Shown: one piece after another, positions 43,733 to 52,957 of the stretch
Position numbering within the stretch: position 1 is the stretch's first letter
How the letters are laid out: the number at the start of each line of letters is the position of its first letter
Source: Agromyces sp. Leaf222
Lineage (GTDB): Bacteria > Actinomycetota > Actinomycetes > Actinomycetales > Microbacteriaceae
Assembly: GCF_001421565.1 (NCBI RefSeq)
Contig: NZ_LMKQ01000004.1
Location: forward strand, 1-64,000
DNA: 64,000 nucleotides
Reading direction: 5' to 3'
Made by a program: the position numbers and the translations under genes
The notes under the pieces: model-generated
Databases searched by the model: none
What the model was told of the DNA's origin: nothing
The model's input: only the letters and a program-made list of their open reading frames with translations

Positions 43733-45127
43733 TCAGCCGACGCGCACGGCGCCGCGGTCGAACGCCGAGATCGCGACCGCGGCGGCCGACAGCACCGCGA
43801 AGACGACGGCGGCCGTGGCGAAGCCGGTCGCGGGCGTCTCCCCGCCGAGGAACAGCCCGATGCCGACGGCGAGGCACACGGCGCCGGCCAGCCGCTGGGC
43901 CAGCGCGAGCACGCCGGCGCCGACCCCCGCGGCATCCGCCGGCGCGTGCTCGAGGGTGAGCGTCTGGTTCGACGGGATGGCGAGCCCCGAGAGCACCCCG
44001 TGCACGGTTCCCACCCCGACGAGGGCGATCAGCACCAGGGGCGGCGAACCGGTGGCCACGAGCGCCGCCTCGACGGCCATGGCGACCGCGCCGGCCGCGA
44101 GCACGATCGTGATGCCGCGGCGCCCGAACCGGATCGCGACGCGCCAGCTCTGCATGCTGCCGATCGCCATGCCGAGCGCACGCGGGGCGAGCAGGAGCGC
44201 GGCCGTCAGGGCGGGCAGTCCGAGCCCGTCGATGAGGAACAGCGTCGAGACGATGCCGAGCCCGAGTCCGGCGCCGAAGGTGAGCGTCGCGACCCCGGTT
44301 CCGAGCATGAAGCCGCGCGAGCGCATGAGCGCGGGGTCGAGCACGGGCGAGGCGCGGCGGCGCGCGATGCGGCGTTCCCAGCCGGCGAAGGCGAGGCCCG
44401 CGATCGCGGCGACGACGAGCCAGAGTCCGCCGCCCGGCACCCCCGCCGTCACGGGCAGCATGAGCGCGAGGATCGCGGCCATGAGCAGGGCGAGGCCGAT
44501 CAGGTCGAAGCCCTGTCGGCTGCCGGATCGCGGCACGGACGGCAGTACCGCGAGGCCGGCCACGAGCAGCGCGAGCGCGACCGGCACCGAGAGCAGCACG
44601 ACGAGCCGCCAGCCGAGGCCGGGCGCCGTCGTGGCGAGGACCCATCCGGCGACCGGCGGCGAGACGAGGCCCGCGATCGACGCCGACACCGTGTAGGCGC
44701 CGATCGCCTTGGCGCGAGCGGGCCCCGTGAACAGGTCCTGGAAGTAGCCGAGCACCTGCGGGTTCACGAGTCCGGCGCCGAGGCCCTGCACGAGTCGCGC
44801 GATGATCGCCACGTTCGCGTCGCCCGCGCCGGCGGCGAGGAGCCCGCCGACGGCGAAGAGCAGCAGCCCGACGAGGTAGGGCACGCGTCGTCCGAAGACG
44901 TCGCCGAGGCGTCCGCCTGGCAGCAGCGCGGCCCCGAACGCGAGCGAGTACCCGGCGACCAGCCACTGCACCTGCCCGGCATCCGCACCGAGATCGTCGC
45001 GCAGCCCCGGCACGGCGAACGAGAACGCCGCCTGGTCGATGATCGTCACGAAGCCCGTCGACACGCCGAGGGCGAGCACGCGCCCCGACGTGCGATCCCG
45101 TGGGGTCGCGGATGCCGCGGGCCTCAC
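43733..45127 (-). CDS. MFS transporter, DHA2-type drug/metabolite exporter
   Basis: A 464-residue, roughly 12-14-helix transporter. The antiporter motif A is GGRLGDVFGRRVPYLVG (loop 2-3), and the first helix FVTIIDQAAFSFAVPGL has the IIDxxIxxxALP-like motif D1 of DHA2 proteins. GLGAGLVNPQVLGYFQDLF is motif B-like. The GTG at 45127 overlaps the stop of a 34-codon repeat-made ORF (GTGA), and no ATG or other plausible start exists upstream in frame. It could export a cluster product or toxic intermediate. Confidence 0.88.
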   Translation of the reverse strand: MRPAASATPRDRTSGRVLALGVSTGFVTIIDQAAFSFAVPGLRDDLGADAGQVQWLVAGYSLAFGAALLPGGRLGDVFGRRVPYLVGLLLFAVGGLLAAGAGDANVAIIARLVQGLGAGLVNPQVLGYFQDLFTGPARAKAIGAYTVSASIAGLVSPPVAGWVLATTAPGLGWRLVVLLSVPVALALLVAGLAVLPSVPRSGSRQGFDLIGLALLMAAILALMLPVTAGVPGGGLWLVVAAIAGLAFAGWERRIARRRASPVLDPALMRSRGFMLGTGVATLTFGAGLGLGIVSTLFLIDGLGLPALTAALLLAPRALGMAIGSMQSWRVAIRFGRRGITIVLAAGAVAMAVEAALVATGSPPLVLIALVGVGTVHGVLSGLAIPSNQTLTLEHAPADAAGVGAGVLALAQRLAGAVCLAVGIGLFLGGETPATGFATAAVVFAVLSAAAVAISAFDRGAVRVG

Positions 45128-45228
45128 TCCGTGCTCACGCAGGCCGGGCGCACGGCGGCCGTGCTCGCGCGGGCCGTCCTCGCACGGGCCCTGCTCACGC
45201 AGGCCGTGCTCACGCCGGTCCCGCTCAT
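45124..45228 (-). CDS. 34-codon small ORF made of 15-base repeats, coupled on both sides
   Basis: The ATG at 45228 overlaps the amidohydrolase TGA (ATGA), and its own TGA at 45126-45124 overlaps the MFS GTG (GTGA). The peptide is a degenerate five-residue repeat (VSTAC, VSRAR, ARTAR, ASTAA, VRPAC, VSTE) from a 15-base DNA repeat of the form CGTGAGCACGGCCTG. No family is recognised. It may be a translational bridge letting ribosomes pass from the amidohydrolase to the MFS gene. Whether the peptide is made or useful is unknown. Confidence 0.45.
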   Translation of the reverse strand: MSGTGVSTACVSRARARTARASTAAVRPACVSTE

Positions 45229-46613
45229 GCGAACGTGCGCTCGACGTCGACCGCGCCGCCCGCCGCCGCGAAGTCGTCTCGCACGGCGGCCAGCAGGTCG
45301 GCGTCGGCCAGCACGTCGGCGACGGTCGCCGCGAGGCCGTACGCGGCATCCGTCACCGCCTCGAGCGATGCGGGGGAGCCCGCATACTCGGCGAACTCGC
45401 GCGTGTGCAGCGCGATCTCGGGCGGCGCGATCGCGATGACCGGGTGGATGCCGGGCAGGCGCTGGCTGATGTTGCCGAAGTCGGTGGACGCGGCCTGGGC
45501 GCCCGGCGCATCGGCGGCGCGCAGCACGCGGCGGCCGCGCTCGGCCTGTGCAAGCGCCCACCGTTCGGCGAGCGGGCCGTTGTGACGGATCGGCAGGCTG
45601 AACGGCTGCGGATCCCACGTGACCTCGACGCCCGTGCCGGTCGCGAGCGCGATGCCGTTGGCGATGTCGTCGACGCGGGCCGAGAGCTCGCGAAGGGTCG
45701 AGATCTCGTGCGAGCGCACGTAGTACTCGAGCTCGGCGCGCTCGGGCACGACGTTCGGGCGGGCGCCGCCGTCGACGAAGACGCCGTGGATGCGGTCGCC
45801 CGGCGGCAGGTGCTGCCGCAGCAGGCCGACCGCCTGGTAGTTGAGGGCTGCCGCATCGAGTGCGTTGCGACCCTGGAACGGGGCGGCCGAGGCGTGCGCT
45901 GCGACGCCGTAATAGACGACGCGCACGATGCGGCGGCCGATGAAGACGGGGTCGGCGAGGTCGGCGCCGAACGGGTGCGCCATGACGGCGATGTCGACGT
46001 CGTCGAACGCGCCGGCGCGGGCGAGCAGTTCCTTGCCGTTGCCGCCCTCCTCGGCGGGCGTGCCGATGAGCAGCACGCGGCCGGGCACGTTCGCGGGGTG
46101 CTGCCGCCTCGCCTCGGCGAGGGCGAGGAATGCGCCGACGGATGCCGCGGCGATGAGGTTGTGTCCGCAGGCATGGCCCATGCCGGGCAGGGCGTCGTAC
46201 TCGGCGAGCAGGGCGACGGTCGGGCCGGTGGGGGCGCCGTCGGTGCAGGGCGCGCCGGGCGCTGTGGGCAGCTCTGCGACGAACGCGGTCGGCAGCCCGA
46301 AGACCCCGAGTTCTGAGCGGATGCCGCTGGCTGCGAGCGTCTCGACAATGGCCGCGGCGCTCTTCACCTCGGCGAACCCGGGTTCCGCGAGCGCGAACAG
46401 GTGCGCGGAGAGGGCGCCGAGCGTCGGCGCAAGGTCGTCCACGGCGGCAGCGAGGGCGGCCCGCAGCTCGGTGGGGGCCCCGCCGTGCGGCGAGGAGATG
46501 GGCGGAGCCGCACCCGCGAGGCGTTCGGCCTCGCGGGCGACGGCGTCCAGGTGCAGGGTGCTCGGCGTCGTGGGCCGGGCACCGATCCGCACGCCGTGCG
46601 TCGCGGCGGTCAC
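45225..46613 (-). CDS. M20-family amidohydrolase (AbgB/PM20D2-like)
   Basis: A 462-residue metal-dependent hydrolase. The metal-binding motif is LLAEYDALPGMGHACGHN (HACGHN with C as the bridging-type ligand), then PAEEGGNGKELL with catalytic Glu and ligand Glu, and a His in HPFGADLADP. These match p-aminobenzoyl-glutamate hydrolase subunit B and related N-acyl-amino-acid amidohydrolases. The dimerisation domain is around AAHASAAPFQGRNALDAA. The GTG at 46613 overlaps the upstream stop (GTGA). It may remove an N-acyl group added by the cluster GNAT. Confidence 0.9.
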   Translation of the reverse strand: MTAATHGVRIGARPTTPSTLHLDAVAREAERLAGAAPPISSPHGGAPTELRAALAAAVDDLAPTLGALSAHLFALAEPGFAEVKSAAAIVETLAASGIRSELGVFGLPTAFVAELPTAPGAPCTDGAPTGPTVALLAEYDALPGMGHACGHNLIAAASVGAFLALAEARRQHPANVPGRVLLIGTPAEEGGNGKELLARAGAFDDVDIAVMAHPFGADLADPVFIGRRIVRVVYYGVAAHASAAPFQGRNALDAAALNYQAVGLLRQHLPPGDRIHGVFVDGGARPNVVPERAELEYYVRSHEISTLRELSARVDDIANGIALATGTGVEVTWDPQPFSLPIRHNGPLAERWALAQAERGRRVLRAADAPGAQAASTDFGNISQRLPGIHPVIAIAPPEIALHTREFAEYAGSPASLEAVTDAAYGLAATVADVLADADLLAAVRDDFAAAGGAVDVERTFA

Positions 46614-47920
46614 GCCCCGACCGTGGCGCCCGCGAGCTCGGACTCGGCCCGCTCGGCGCCCCGATCCTCGCCCTCGACCGGTGCTGCCACGTCGTTCCAC
46701 GCCTCGGCGAGCAGGCGGTACGACGCGACACGCGCCTCGTGGTCGTGCGTGATCGTCGTCACGAGCAGCTCATCGGCGCCGGTCGCGCGCTGCAGCGTCT
46801 CGAGCTGGGCGACGACGCTCGCGGCCGAGCCGACGAAACGCGTGTCGAGGCGATCCTGCACGGCGTCGAGCTCGATGCTCGACAGCTCGGCGTCGGGCGT
46901 CGCACGCTCGGGACTCGGGTAGGGCACGGCGCCCTGGCCCTCGCGGATCGAGAGCACCCACTCCGCGTAGCCGCGAGCGAGGCGCTGGGCCTCGCCATCC
47001 GTCTCGGCCACGACCACGTCGACCGACACGATCGTGTGCGGACGCTCGAGCTCGGGCGAGGGGCGGAAGTGCGCCCGGTACTCGGCGACGGCCGCGAGCA
47101 CGCCGCTCGGGGCGACGTGGTAGTTCGCGCCGAACCGCAGGCCGAGGCGTCCGGCGAGGCGGGCGCTCTCACCCGCGCTCGATCCGTGCACCCAGAGCTC
47201 GACGGGGGTGCCCGTCGCGGGCTGCGCCTGCACGGCCACGCCGTCGGGTCGGCTGTCGTCGGCGAAGCGCACCGGGCCGGCGAAGAAGTCCCGCAGGGCG
47301 TCGACGTCGTCGGCGAAGCGGTCGGCGTCGCCCACCGTGCGCCCGAGGAGCCGCGCCTGCAGCGCGAACCGGGCCCGATCGAAGCGGAACGGACGCTGCG
47401 GCGGGATCACGAGTCCGTCGATCACCTCGTTGGGTGCGGGCGGAGCGGGCTCGGCCGCGGTCTCGGGCGCGACCGGCACCGCGGGCAGCGGCGGGGCGGC
47501 CGGCACGGCCGAGGGCCCCGCGGCGGCTCCGCCATCCGCCTTCGCCGGGGGGAGCCCGCTGCGGCCGAGACCGAGGTCGACGCGGCCCGGCCAGAGCGCC
47601 GCGACGGTGCCGAACGCCTCGGCGACCTGCAGCGGCTCGTAGTTGCCGAGGATCGTCGCCGCGGTGCCGACGCGGATGCGCTCGGTCGACGCGGCGAGGA
47701 TGCCGAGGAACGTGTGCGGGGCCGCACCGGCGACACCCGGGTTCAGGTGGTGCTCGGCGAGCCAGTAGCGCGCGTAGCCGAACGCCTCGGCCCGGCGCGC
47801 CAGGTCGATCGAGCGGTGCAGCGCCTCGCCGGCGTTGGACCCCTCGGCGATGGGCACGAGGTCGAGCACGGCGAGCGGCACGCGGCGGGCGGGCTCGGCG
47901 GCCCGCGACTCAGCCGACAC
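46610..47920 (-). CDS. Luciferase-like FMN-dependent oxidoreductase (MsnO8/YhbW-like)
   Basis: A 436-residue enzyme. VPLAVLDLVPIAEGSNAGEALHRSIDLARRAEAFGYARYWLAEHHLNPGVAGAAP is the core of the group I luciferase-like alkane-monooxygenase homologues (LDLVPI...WLAEHH). A proline/alanine-rich insert of about 45 residues (near 130-175) interrupts the barrel. ELWVHGSSAGESARLAGRLGLRFGANYHVAP follows. GTG 47920 lies 11 bases inside the upstream gene. The substrate is unknown; the fold needs reduced FMN from another protein. Confidence 0.88.
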   Translation of the reverse strand: MSAESRAAEPARRVPLAVLDLVPIAEGSNAGEALHRSIDLARRAEAFGYARYWLAEHHLNPGVAGAAPHTFLGILAASTERIRVGTAATILGNYEPLQVAEAFGTVAALWPGRVDLGLGRSGLPPAKADGGAAAGPSAVPAAPPLPAVPVAPETAAEPAPPAPNEVIDGLVIPPQRPFRFDRARFALQARLLGRTVGDADRFADDVDALRDFFAGPVRFADDSRPDGVAVQAQPATGTPVELWVHGSSAGESARLAGRLGLRFGANYHVAPSGVLAAVAEYRAHFRPSPELERPHTIVSVDVVVAETDGEAQRLARGYAEWVLSIREGQGAVPYPSPERATPDAELSSIELDAVQDRLDTRFVGSAASVVAQLETLQRATGADELLVTTITHDHEARVASYRLLAEAWNDVAAPVEGEDRGAERAESELAGATVGA

Positions 47921-49352
47921 GACGCGCCTCCTCGGCATCCCGCACGGCCGCCACACGGGCGCCGGGCTCTGGCAGCTCGAGGTTCTGCCGCAGCGTCGCG
48001 CCGGGCTCGTACTCGGTGCGGTACACGCCGCGCTCCTGCAGCTCGGGCACGACCCGGTCGACGAAGGCGTCGAGGCCGTGCGGCGAGGTCGTGCCGACGA
48101 CGACGAAGCCGTCGGTCGCGCGCTCCTGCACGTAGCGGTCGAGCTCGGCGGCGATGTGCGAGGGCGTGCCGATGAACGACTGGCGTCCGGCCACCTTGAT
48201 GACGAGCTCGCGGATCGAGAGCCCCTCGGCCTCGGACTGCGCGCGCCAGGCGCGGGCGATCTGCACGGCGTTGGGGAAGCGCGGCGCCCAGCCCTTCGTG
48301 ATCGTGCCCGCGACGGTGTCGGCCGGCCCCTCGCCCGGGTCGAACTCGGGCAGCGGCCCGTCGGCGTCGTAGCCCGTGAGGTCGGTGCCCCAGAGCTGCT
48401 CGAGCGCGGTGATCGCGTTGCGCGGCGTGACCTGGGCGAGCGAGGTCGCGCGGGCGACCTCCTCGGCCTCGGCCTGCGTGTCGCCGATCGCGAACGTGAC
48501 GGCGGGCAGGATCTTGAGGGAGTCCTCGGTGCGGCCCCATCCGGCGAGCCGGCCCTTGACGTCGGCGTAGAACGTCCGCGCCTCGTCGAAGGCGCTGTGC
48601 CTGGAGAAGATCACCTCGGCGTGCTCGGAGGCGAAGTCGCGCCCGTCGGCGGAGTCGCCCGCCTGCACGATGACCGGGTAGCGCTGCGGGCTGGCGGGCG
48701 TCGTGAAGCGACCGCGCACGTCGAACTGCGCGCCGCGGTGCGCGAACGCGCCCGCCTCCTCGGCGTCGCCGGCGAGGAACCGCCCTGAGGTGCGGTCGGC
48801 GACGATCGCGTCGGCCGACCAGCTGTCCCAGAGCTCCTTCGCGAGGCTCACGAACTCGTTCGCGCGGTGGTAGCGGTCGGCGTGGTCGAGGTAGCCGCCG
48901 CGGCGGAAGTTCGCGCCGTGGAACGCGTCGGAGCTCGTCACGACGTTCCACCCTGCGCGTCCGTCGGAGAGGTGATCGAGCGTCGAGAGCTGCCTGGCCA
49001 GCTCGTACGGCTCGTTGAAGGTCGCGTTCAGCGTGCCGACGAGTCCGATGTGCTCGGTGACGCCGGCGAGGGCGGCGAGCACGGCGAGGGTGTTCGGCCG
49101 GCCGACGACGTCGAGTTCGTGCAGCTGCCCCTTGTGCTCGCGCAGGCGCAGACCCTCGGCGAGGAACAGGTAGTCGAAGCGTCCGCGCTCGGCGGTGCGG
49201 GCGAAGTGCTCGAACGCGCTGAAGTCGATCTGGCTGCGGTGCAGCGGGTCGGCCCAGAGCGTCGTGTTGTTCACGCCCGGGAAGTGGGCGGCCAGATGCA
49301 CCTGGCGCTTGGCCTGCGTCGGCTTGCTCTGGGTCGGCTTGCTCTGGGTCAT
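47910..49352 (-). CDS. FMNH2-dependent monooxygenase, NtaA/SnaA/DszA family
   Basis: A 480-residue member of the nitrilotriacetate-monooxygenase family. Family segments are AAHFPGVNNTTLWADPLHRSQIDFSAFEHFARTAERGRFDYLFLAEG, GRAGWNVVTSSDAFHGANFRRGGYLDHADRYHRANEF and PVIVQAGDSADGRDFASEHAEVIF. Such enzymes oxygenate C-S or C-N bonds (sulfones, nitrilotriacetate). The N-terminus TQSKPTQSKPTQAK is coded by a 15-base tandem repeat. It overlaps the upstream stop by one base (TGATG). Confidence 0.92.
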   Translation of the reverse strand: MTQSKPTQSKPTQAKRQVHLAAHFPGVNNTTLWADPLHRSQIDFSAFEHFARTAERGRFDYLFLAEGLRLREHKGQLHELDVVGRPNTLAVLAALAGVTEHIGLVGTLNATFNEPYELARQLSTLDHLSDGRAGWNVVTSSDAFHGANFRRGGYLDHADRYHRANEFVSLAKELWDSWSADAIVADRTSGRFLAGDAEEAGAFAHRGAQFDVRGRFTTPASPQRYPVIVQAGDSADGRDFASEHAEVIFSRHSAFDEARTFYADVKGRLAGWGRTEDSLKILPAVTFAIGDTQAEAEEVARATSLAQVTPRNAITALEQLWGTDLTGYDADGPLPEFDPGEGPADTVAGTITKGWAPRFPNAVQIARAWRAQSEAEGLSIRELVIKVAGRQSFIGTPSHIAAELDRYVQERATDGFVVVGTTSPHGLDAFVDRVVPELQERGVYRTEYEPGATLRQNLELPEPGARVAAVRDAEEARRVG

Positions 49353-50560
49353 CAGGCGGCCTCCTCGTTCGTCCGTGCCGCGGCGGCGGCGGTGTATCGG
49401 TTCTCGGGCAGCTCGAAGCCGAGCCGTTCGCGCAGGGTCGTGCCCGCGGCATCCGCTCGGGGCAGTGCGGGCAGCACCCAGTCAGCGAGCTGCTCGAGGT
49501 CGCGCGGCAGGCGGGCGGGGCGGATGCGCACGCCGTCGTAGCCGAGCGCGGTCCAGCCGTCGATGCGCTCGAGCAGCTGCTCGGGCGTTCCGGCGAAGAC
49601 GAGGGCGTCGGATGTCAGTGGCGAGCCGTTCTGCTCGTCGAGGCGTTCGAGCGCGGCGCGGGCGGCGGCCGGCGTCGACTCGAGCACGACGAGCACCTCG
49701 GCGAGTACCGACAGCCGGCGGCCCGTGCGGCCCGTGCGTGCCTCGGCGTCGCGCACCTCGGCGAGGATCGAGGCGGACTGCGCGTCGTCGTGCGGCGTGA
49801 CGAACACGAGGTCGGCGCTCGTCGCGGCGAGCTCGTAGGGGATCGTCTGGTGGGCGAGCACCGCGACGAGCGGCTGGCCCTGCGGCGAGCGCGGCACGAT
49901 CGAGGCGCCCTTCACGTCGAACCACTCGCCGGTGAACTCGGCGCCGTGGATCTTCTCGCGGTCGATGAAGCGGCCGGTGGCGGCATCCCTGATGATCGCG
50001 TCGTCCTCCCAGCTGTCCCAGAGGCGGCGGACCACCTCGACGACGTCGCGCGCCTCGTCGAACCCGGGGCGGATCTGCTCGGAGTCGCCGGCGAGCAGCG
50101 CCTCGACGTCGACGGGCGGCACGGTGCGACGGCCGAAGTGCGCGGCCTCGTTCGGCGAGCCGGAGAGCTGCGGGCGCCAGCCGGCCCGGCCGCGGCTCGC
50201 GAAGTCGAGGGTCTGCAGGCCCGTCGCGACGTGGAACGGCTCGGTGTGCGTGGTCGTCACGGTGGGCACGAGGCCGATGCGGCTCGTGACGGGCGCGACG
50301 AACGAGGCGATGAGCAGGGCGTCGAGGCGGCCGCGCACCTGGTCGATGCGGTCGTCGGCCGTCCAGAGCGTGGAGGTCTGCAGTCCGAGCGCGTCCTCGA
50401 TGGTGACGAGGTCGACGTCGGCGCGCTCGGCGACCTGCACGAGGTCGCGCCAGTAGCGGCGGTTGAAGAGTTCGGTCGGTCGCGCCGACGGATCGCGCCA
50501 GGCGGCGGGGTGCCATCCGGCCCCGTCGAGGGCGACGGCGATGGTGGGTCGTCGAGTCAT
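49352..50560 (-). CDS. Luciferase-like flavin oxidoreductase, first gene of the leftward arm
   Basis: A 402-residue barrel enzyme of the bacterial luciferase fold. RRPTIAVALDGAGWHPAAWRD starts it, followed by VTIEDALGLQTSTLWTADDRIDQVRGRLDALLIASFVAPVTSRIGLVPTVTTTHTEPFHVATGLQTLDFASRGRAGWRPQ, which has the SRGRAGW element of NtaA-like proteins. The ATG at 50560 behind GGAAGGTGA is chosen over an in-frame GTG nine bases upstream. Divergent from the 50787 gene. Substrate unknown. Confidence 0.87.
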   Translation of the reverse strand: MTRRPTIAVALDGAGWHPAAWRDPSARPTELFNRRYWRDLVQVAERADVDLVTIEDALGLQTSTLWTADDRIDQVRGRLDALLIASFVAPVTSRIGLVPTVTTTHTEPFHVATGLQTLDFASRGRAGWRPQLSGSPNEAAHFGRRTVPPVDVEALLAGDSEQIRPGFDEARDVVEVVRRLWDSWEDDAIIRDAATGRFIDREKIHGAEFTGEWFDVKGASIVPRSPQGQPLVAVLAHQTIPYELAATSADLVFVTPHDDAQSASILAEVRDAEARTGRTGRRLSVLAEVLVVLESTPAAARAALERLDEQNGSPLTSDALVFAGTPEQLLERIDGWTALGYDGVRIRPARLPRDLEQLADWVLPALPRADAAGTTLRERLGFELPENRYTAAAAARTNEEAA

Positions 50561-50786
50561 GCGATTCACCTTCCGCGCGTTCCGGCCGGGCGTGCAAGGC
50601 GGCCCGTCACGAGGTGAAGTCGAAGGTCATACGGCTTCATCGGATGCCGCGGGCCGAGGTCATACGCGGTCACACCATCGGTGCGCTCGCCGTCATGTTC
50701 CGTCGCGCGGAGACACTCGGCGCCACCTTCGGTCACGCTTCGCGACACGGCTTGGCCGAGGCCGGATCCGACGGTTCAGTGGCGGC
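50561..50786. promoter_or_regulatory. 226-base divergent promoter region of the oxidation cluster
   Basis: It separates the leftward and rightward arms and should contain both promoters. It has TTCGGTCACG at 50728-50737; the same decamer lies inverted at 60962-60971 upstream of the desulfurase-like gene. No riboswitch was recognised. The rightward ATG lacks a clear Shine-Dalgarno, so the transcript may be leaderless or short-leadered. Confidence 0.5.
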
Positions 50787-51860
50787 ATGACCACCCTTTC
50801 GACCATCGCGTTCCTGACCCCCGGCAACTACGACGACGCCCGACCCGAGCAGGGCCTCGAGGACACCCTCGCCCTGTTCGAGCACGGCGAGCGCCTGGGC
50901 TACGACGGAGCATGGGTGCGTCAGCGCCACCTCGAGCACGGGGTGTCGTCGGCGCCCGTGTTCCTCGCCGCGGCCTCGCAGCGCACGCGCCGCATCCGGC
51001 TCGGCATCGGCGTGATCCCGATCGGCTACGAGAGCCCGTTCCGGCTCGCCGAAGACCTCTCGACGGCCGACGTGCTCTCGGGCGGCCGGCTCGAGGTCGG
51101 CGTGAGCGCCGGCCGCCCGCCGCATGTCGAGCTCATCGGCGAGCGCGTGTTCGACGGCGACTGGAGCGGGCAGGACTTCTCGCACGCCCGCGTCGACCGG
51201 CTGCTCGAGAACCTCTCCGGAGAGTTCCTCGGCGACGCCGACACGGTCATCCACTCGCCGGGCAACGTGCAGCGTCCGCGCCTGCAGCCGCACGCGGCCG
51301 GGCTCCGCGACCGGATCTGGATCGGCGCGGGCTCGGCCCGGTCGGCCGAGTGGGCCGCCGAGCGCGGGCTCGGCCTGCTGACGGGCAACATCGTCTCCGG
51401 CGGCCCGGTCGACGCCGGCGGACCGGCCGCGTTCGGCGCCACGCAGCTCGAGGTGCTCGCCCGCTATCGCGACGGATACCGCGGCGCCGGGCGACCCAGG
51501 GTCGCGCTCGGCCGGGTGATCGTGCCGACCGACGGCGCCGACCGCGCCACGAGGGCGAAGTACGCCGAGTACCGCGCGAGCCGCGAGGAGCGCACGCGCC
51601 TCGCCCACGGCGAGCGCCTCACCCAGTTCGCGCCCGACCTCATCGGCACGGCCGAGCAGATCCTCGAGCAGCTCGCCGCCGATGCCGTGGTCTCCGACGT
51701 CACCGACCTGCGGCTCGAGCTGCCCTACGAGTTCTCGGTCGACGACTACCGGCAGATCCTCGACGACGTCGCCCGGCTCGTCGCGCCCGAGCTCGGCTGG
51801 GCCGGGGGCGACGGCAGGGGCGAGGGCGTGGCGTCGACGCCGGTGACGGCGGCCGCCTGA
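50787..51860 (+). CDS. Luciferase-like FMN-dependent monooxygenase (KPN_01858-like)
   Basis: A 357-residue enzyme: MTTLSTIAFLTPGNYDDARPEQGLEDTLALFEHGERLGYDGAWVRQRHLEHGVSSAP is strongly reminiscent of the subfamily named after Klebsiella KPN_01858, which is found beside peptide-type ABC transporters and AhpD-like proteins, as here. RIRLGIGVIPIGYESPFRLAEDLSTADVLSGGRLEVGVSAGRPPHVELIGE follows, and a C-terminal Ala-rich tail. The stop is TGATG with the permease. It is the first gene of the rightward arm and links the transporter to oxidation. Confidence 0.88.
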   Translation: MTTLSTIAFLTPGNYDDARPEQGLEDTLALFEHGERLGYDGAWVRQRHLEHGVSSAPVFLAAASQRTRRIRLGIGVIPIGYESPFRLAEDLSTADVLSGGRLEVGVSAGRPPHVELIGERVFDGDWSGQDFSHARVDRLLENLSGEFLGDADTVIHSPGNVQRPRLQPHAAGLRDRIWIGAGSARSAEWAAERGLGLLTGNIVSGGPVDAGGPAAFGATQLEVLARYRDGYRGAGRPRVALGRVIVPTDGADRATRAKYAEYRASREERTRLAHGERLTQFAPDLIGTAEQILEQLAADAVVSDVTDLRLELPYEFSVDDYRQILDDVARLVAPELGWAGGDGRGEGVASTPVTAAA

Positions 51861-52957
51861 TGACCAGGTACGTGCTGCTGCGCCTGCTGCAGGCGATCGG
51901 CGTGCTGTGGGCCGCGTACACGGTGTCGTTCCTCGTGCTCTACGCGCTGCCCGGCGACCCCGTGACGCTGCTCGCCGGGCCGGATGCGACCGACATCTCG
52001 CCGGCCCAGCTCGACGCCCTGCGCGCGGAGCTCGGGCTCGACCGGCCGCTCATCGTGCAGTACCTCGACCAGCTCGGCGCCGTGCTGCACGGCGACCTCG
52101 GCACGTCGATCGTCACGGGCCGCCCCGTGACGGAGATCATCGGCGAGGCGCTGCCGCCGACGATCGCGATCGCGACGTTCGCGCTCGTGATCGCCGTCGT
52201 CGCTGGTGCGGGCATCGCCATCGCGGCGAACTACACGAGGCACCGGTGGCTGGCCGACGTGCTGCTCGGCCTGCCGCCGCTCGGCGTCGCCGTGCCCGCG
52301 TTCTGGTTCGGGCTCATGCTCATCCAGTGGTTCTCGTTCACGGTGCCGATCTTCCCGGCCGTCGGCGACCGCGGCTTCGCGTCGCTCGTGCTGCCGGCGA
52401 TCACGCTCGCCCTGCCGACGGGCGCGACGATCGCGCAGCTGCTCTCGAAGAGCCTCTCGAACACGCTGCGCGAGCCCTACGTCGACACGGCGTGGGCCAA
52501 GGGAGCCAGCCGGGCCCGCGTGCACCTCGGCCACGCGCTGAAGAACGCCGCGCTGCCCGCGCTCACCGTCACCGGCCTCATCGTCGGGCAGCTGCTCTCG
52601 GGCACCGTCGTCACCGAGACGGTGTTCTCGCGGCCAGGCCTCGGCCGCGTCACGGCGGGCGCCGTGCAGCAGCAGGACGTGCCCGTCGTGCAGGGCGTCG
52701 TGCTCGTCGCCGCCACGGCGTTCGTCGTCGCGAACCTCGTCGTCGACCTCGTCGCGCCGCTGCTCGATCCGCGCATCGTCACGGGCGGCGCGTCGAGCCG
52801 ACGGCGCACGCCGGCCGGGGCTCGCCCCGCTACGGCCCGCCCCGCTGCGGCCCGCCCGGCAGCCACCCACACGCCGGCCGCACGGCCCGCCGCCGCATCC
52901 GGAACCGCGGCCTCCGCCGTGCCGTCGGCCGCATCGACCCAGGGGGAGCCCGCATGA
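51860..52957 (+). CDS. Dipeptide/oligopeptide-type ABC transporter permease (DppB-like)
   Basis: A 365-residue permease with about six membrane helices. MTRYVLLRLLQAIGVLWAAYTVSFLVLYALPGDPV is the classic DppB start. VDTAWAKGASRARVHLGHALKNAALPALTVTGLIVGQLLSGTVVTETVFSRPGLGR contains the coupling loop and family motif. The last 70 residues form a proline-, alanine- and arginine-rich tail made of short repeats, longer than usual. The stop overlaps the DppC ATG. Confidence 0.94.
   Translation: MTRYVLLRLLQAIGVLWAAYTVSFLVLYALPGDPVTLLAGPDATDISPAQLDALRAELGLDRPLIVQYLDQLGAVLHGDLGTSIVTGRPVTEIIGEALPPTIAIATFALVIAVVAGAGIAIAANYTRHRWLADVLLGLPPLGVAVPAFWFGLMLIQWFSFTVPIFPAVGDRGFASLVLPAITLALPTGATIAQLLSKSLSNTLREPYVDTAWAKGASRARVHLGHALKNAALPALTVTGLIVGQLLSGTVVTETVFSRPGLGRVTAGAVQQQDVPVVQGVVLVAATAFVVANLVVDLVAPLLDPRIVTGGASSRRRTPAGARPATARPAAARPAATHTPAARPAAASGTAASAVPSAASTQGEPA

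Noticed and set aside
50561..50786. FMN riboswitch in front of the flavin-enzyme cluster
   Set aside because: Conserved RFN helices and loop sequences were not found.
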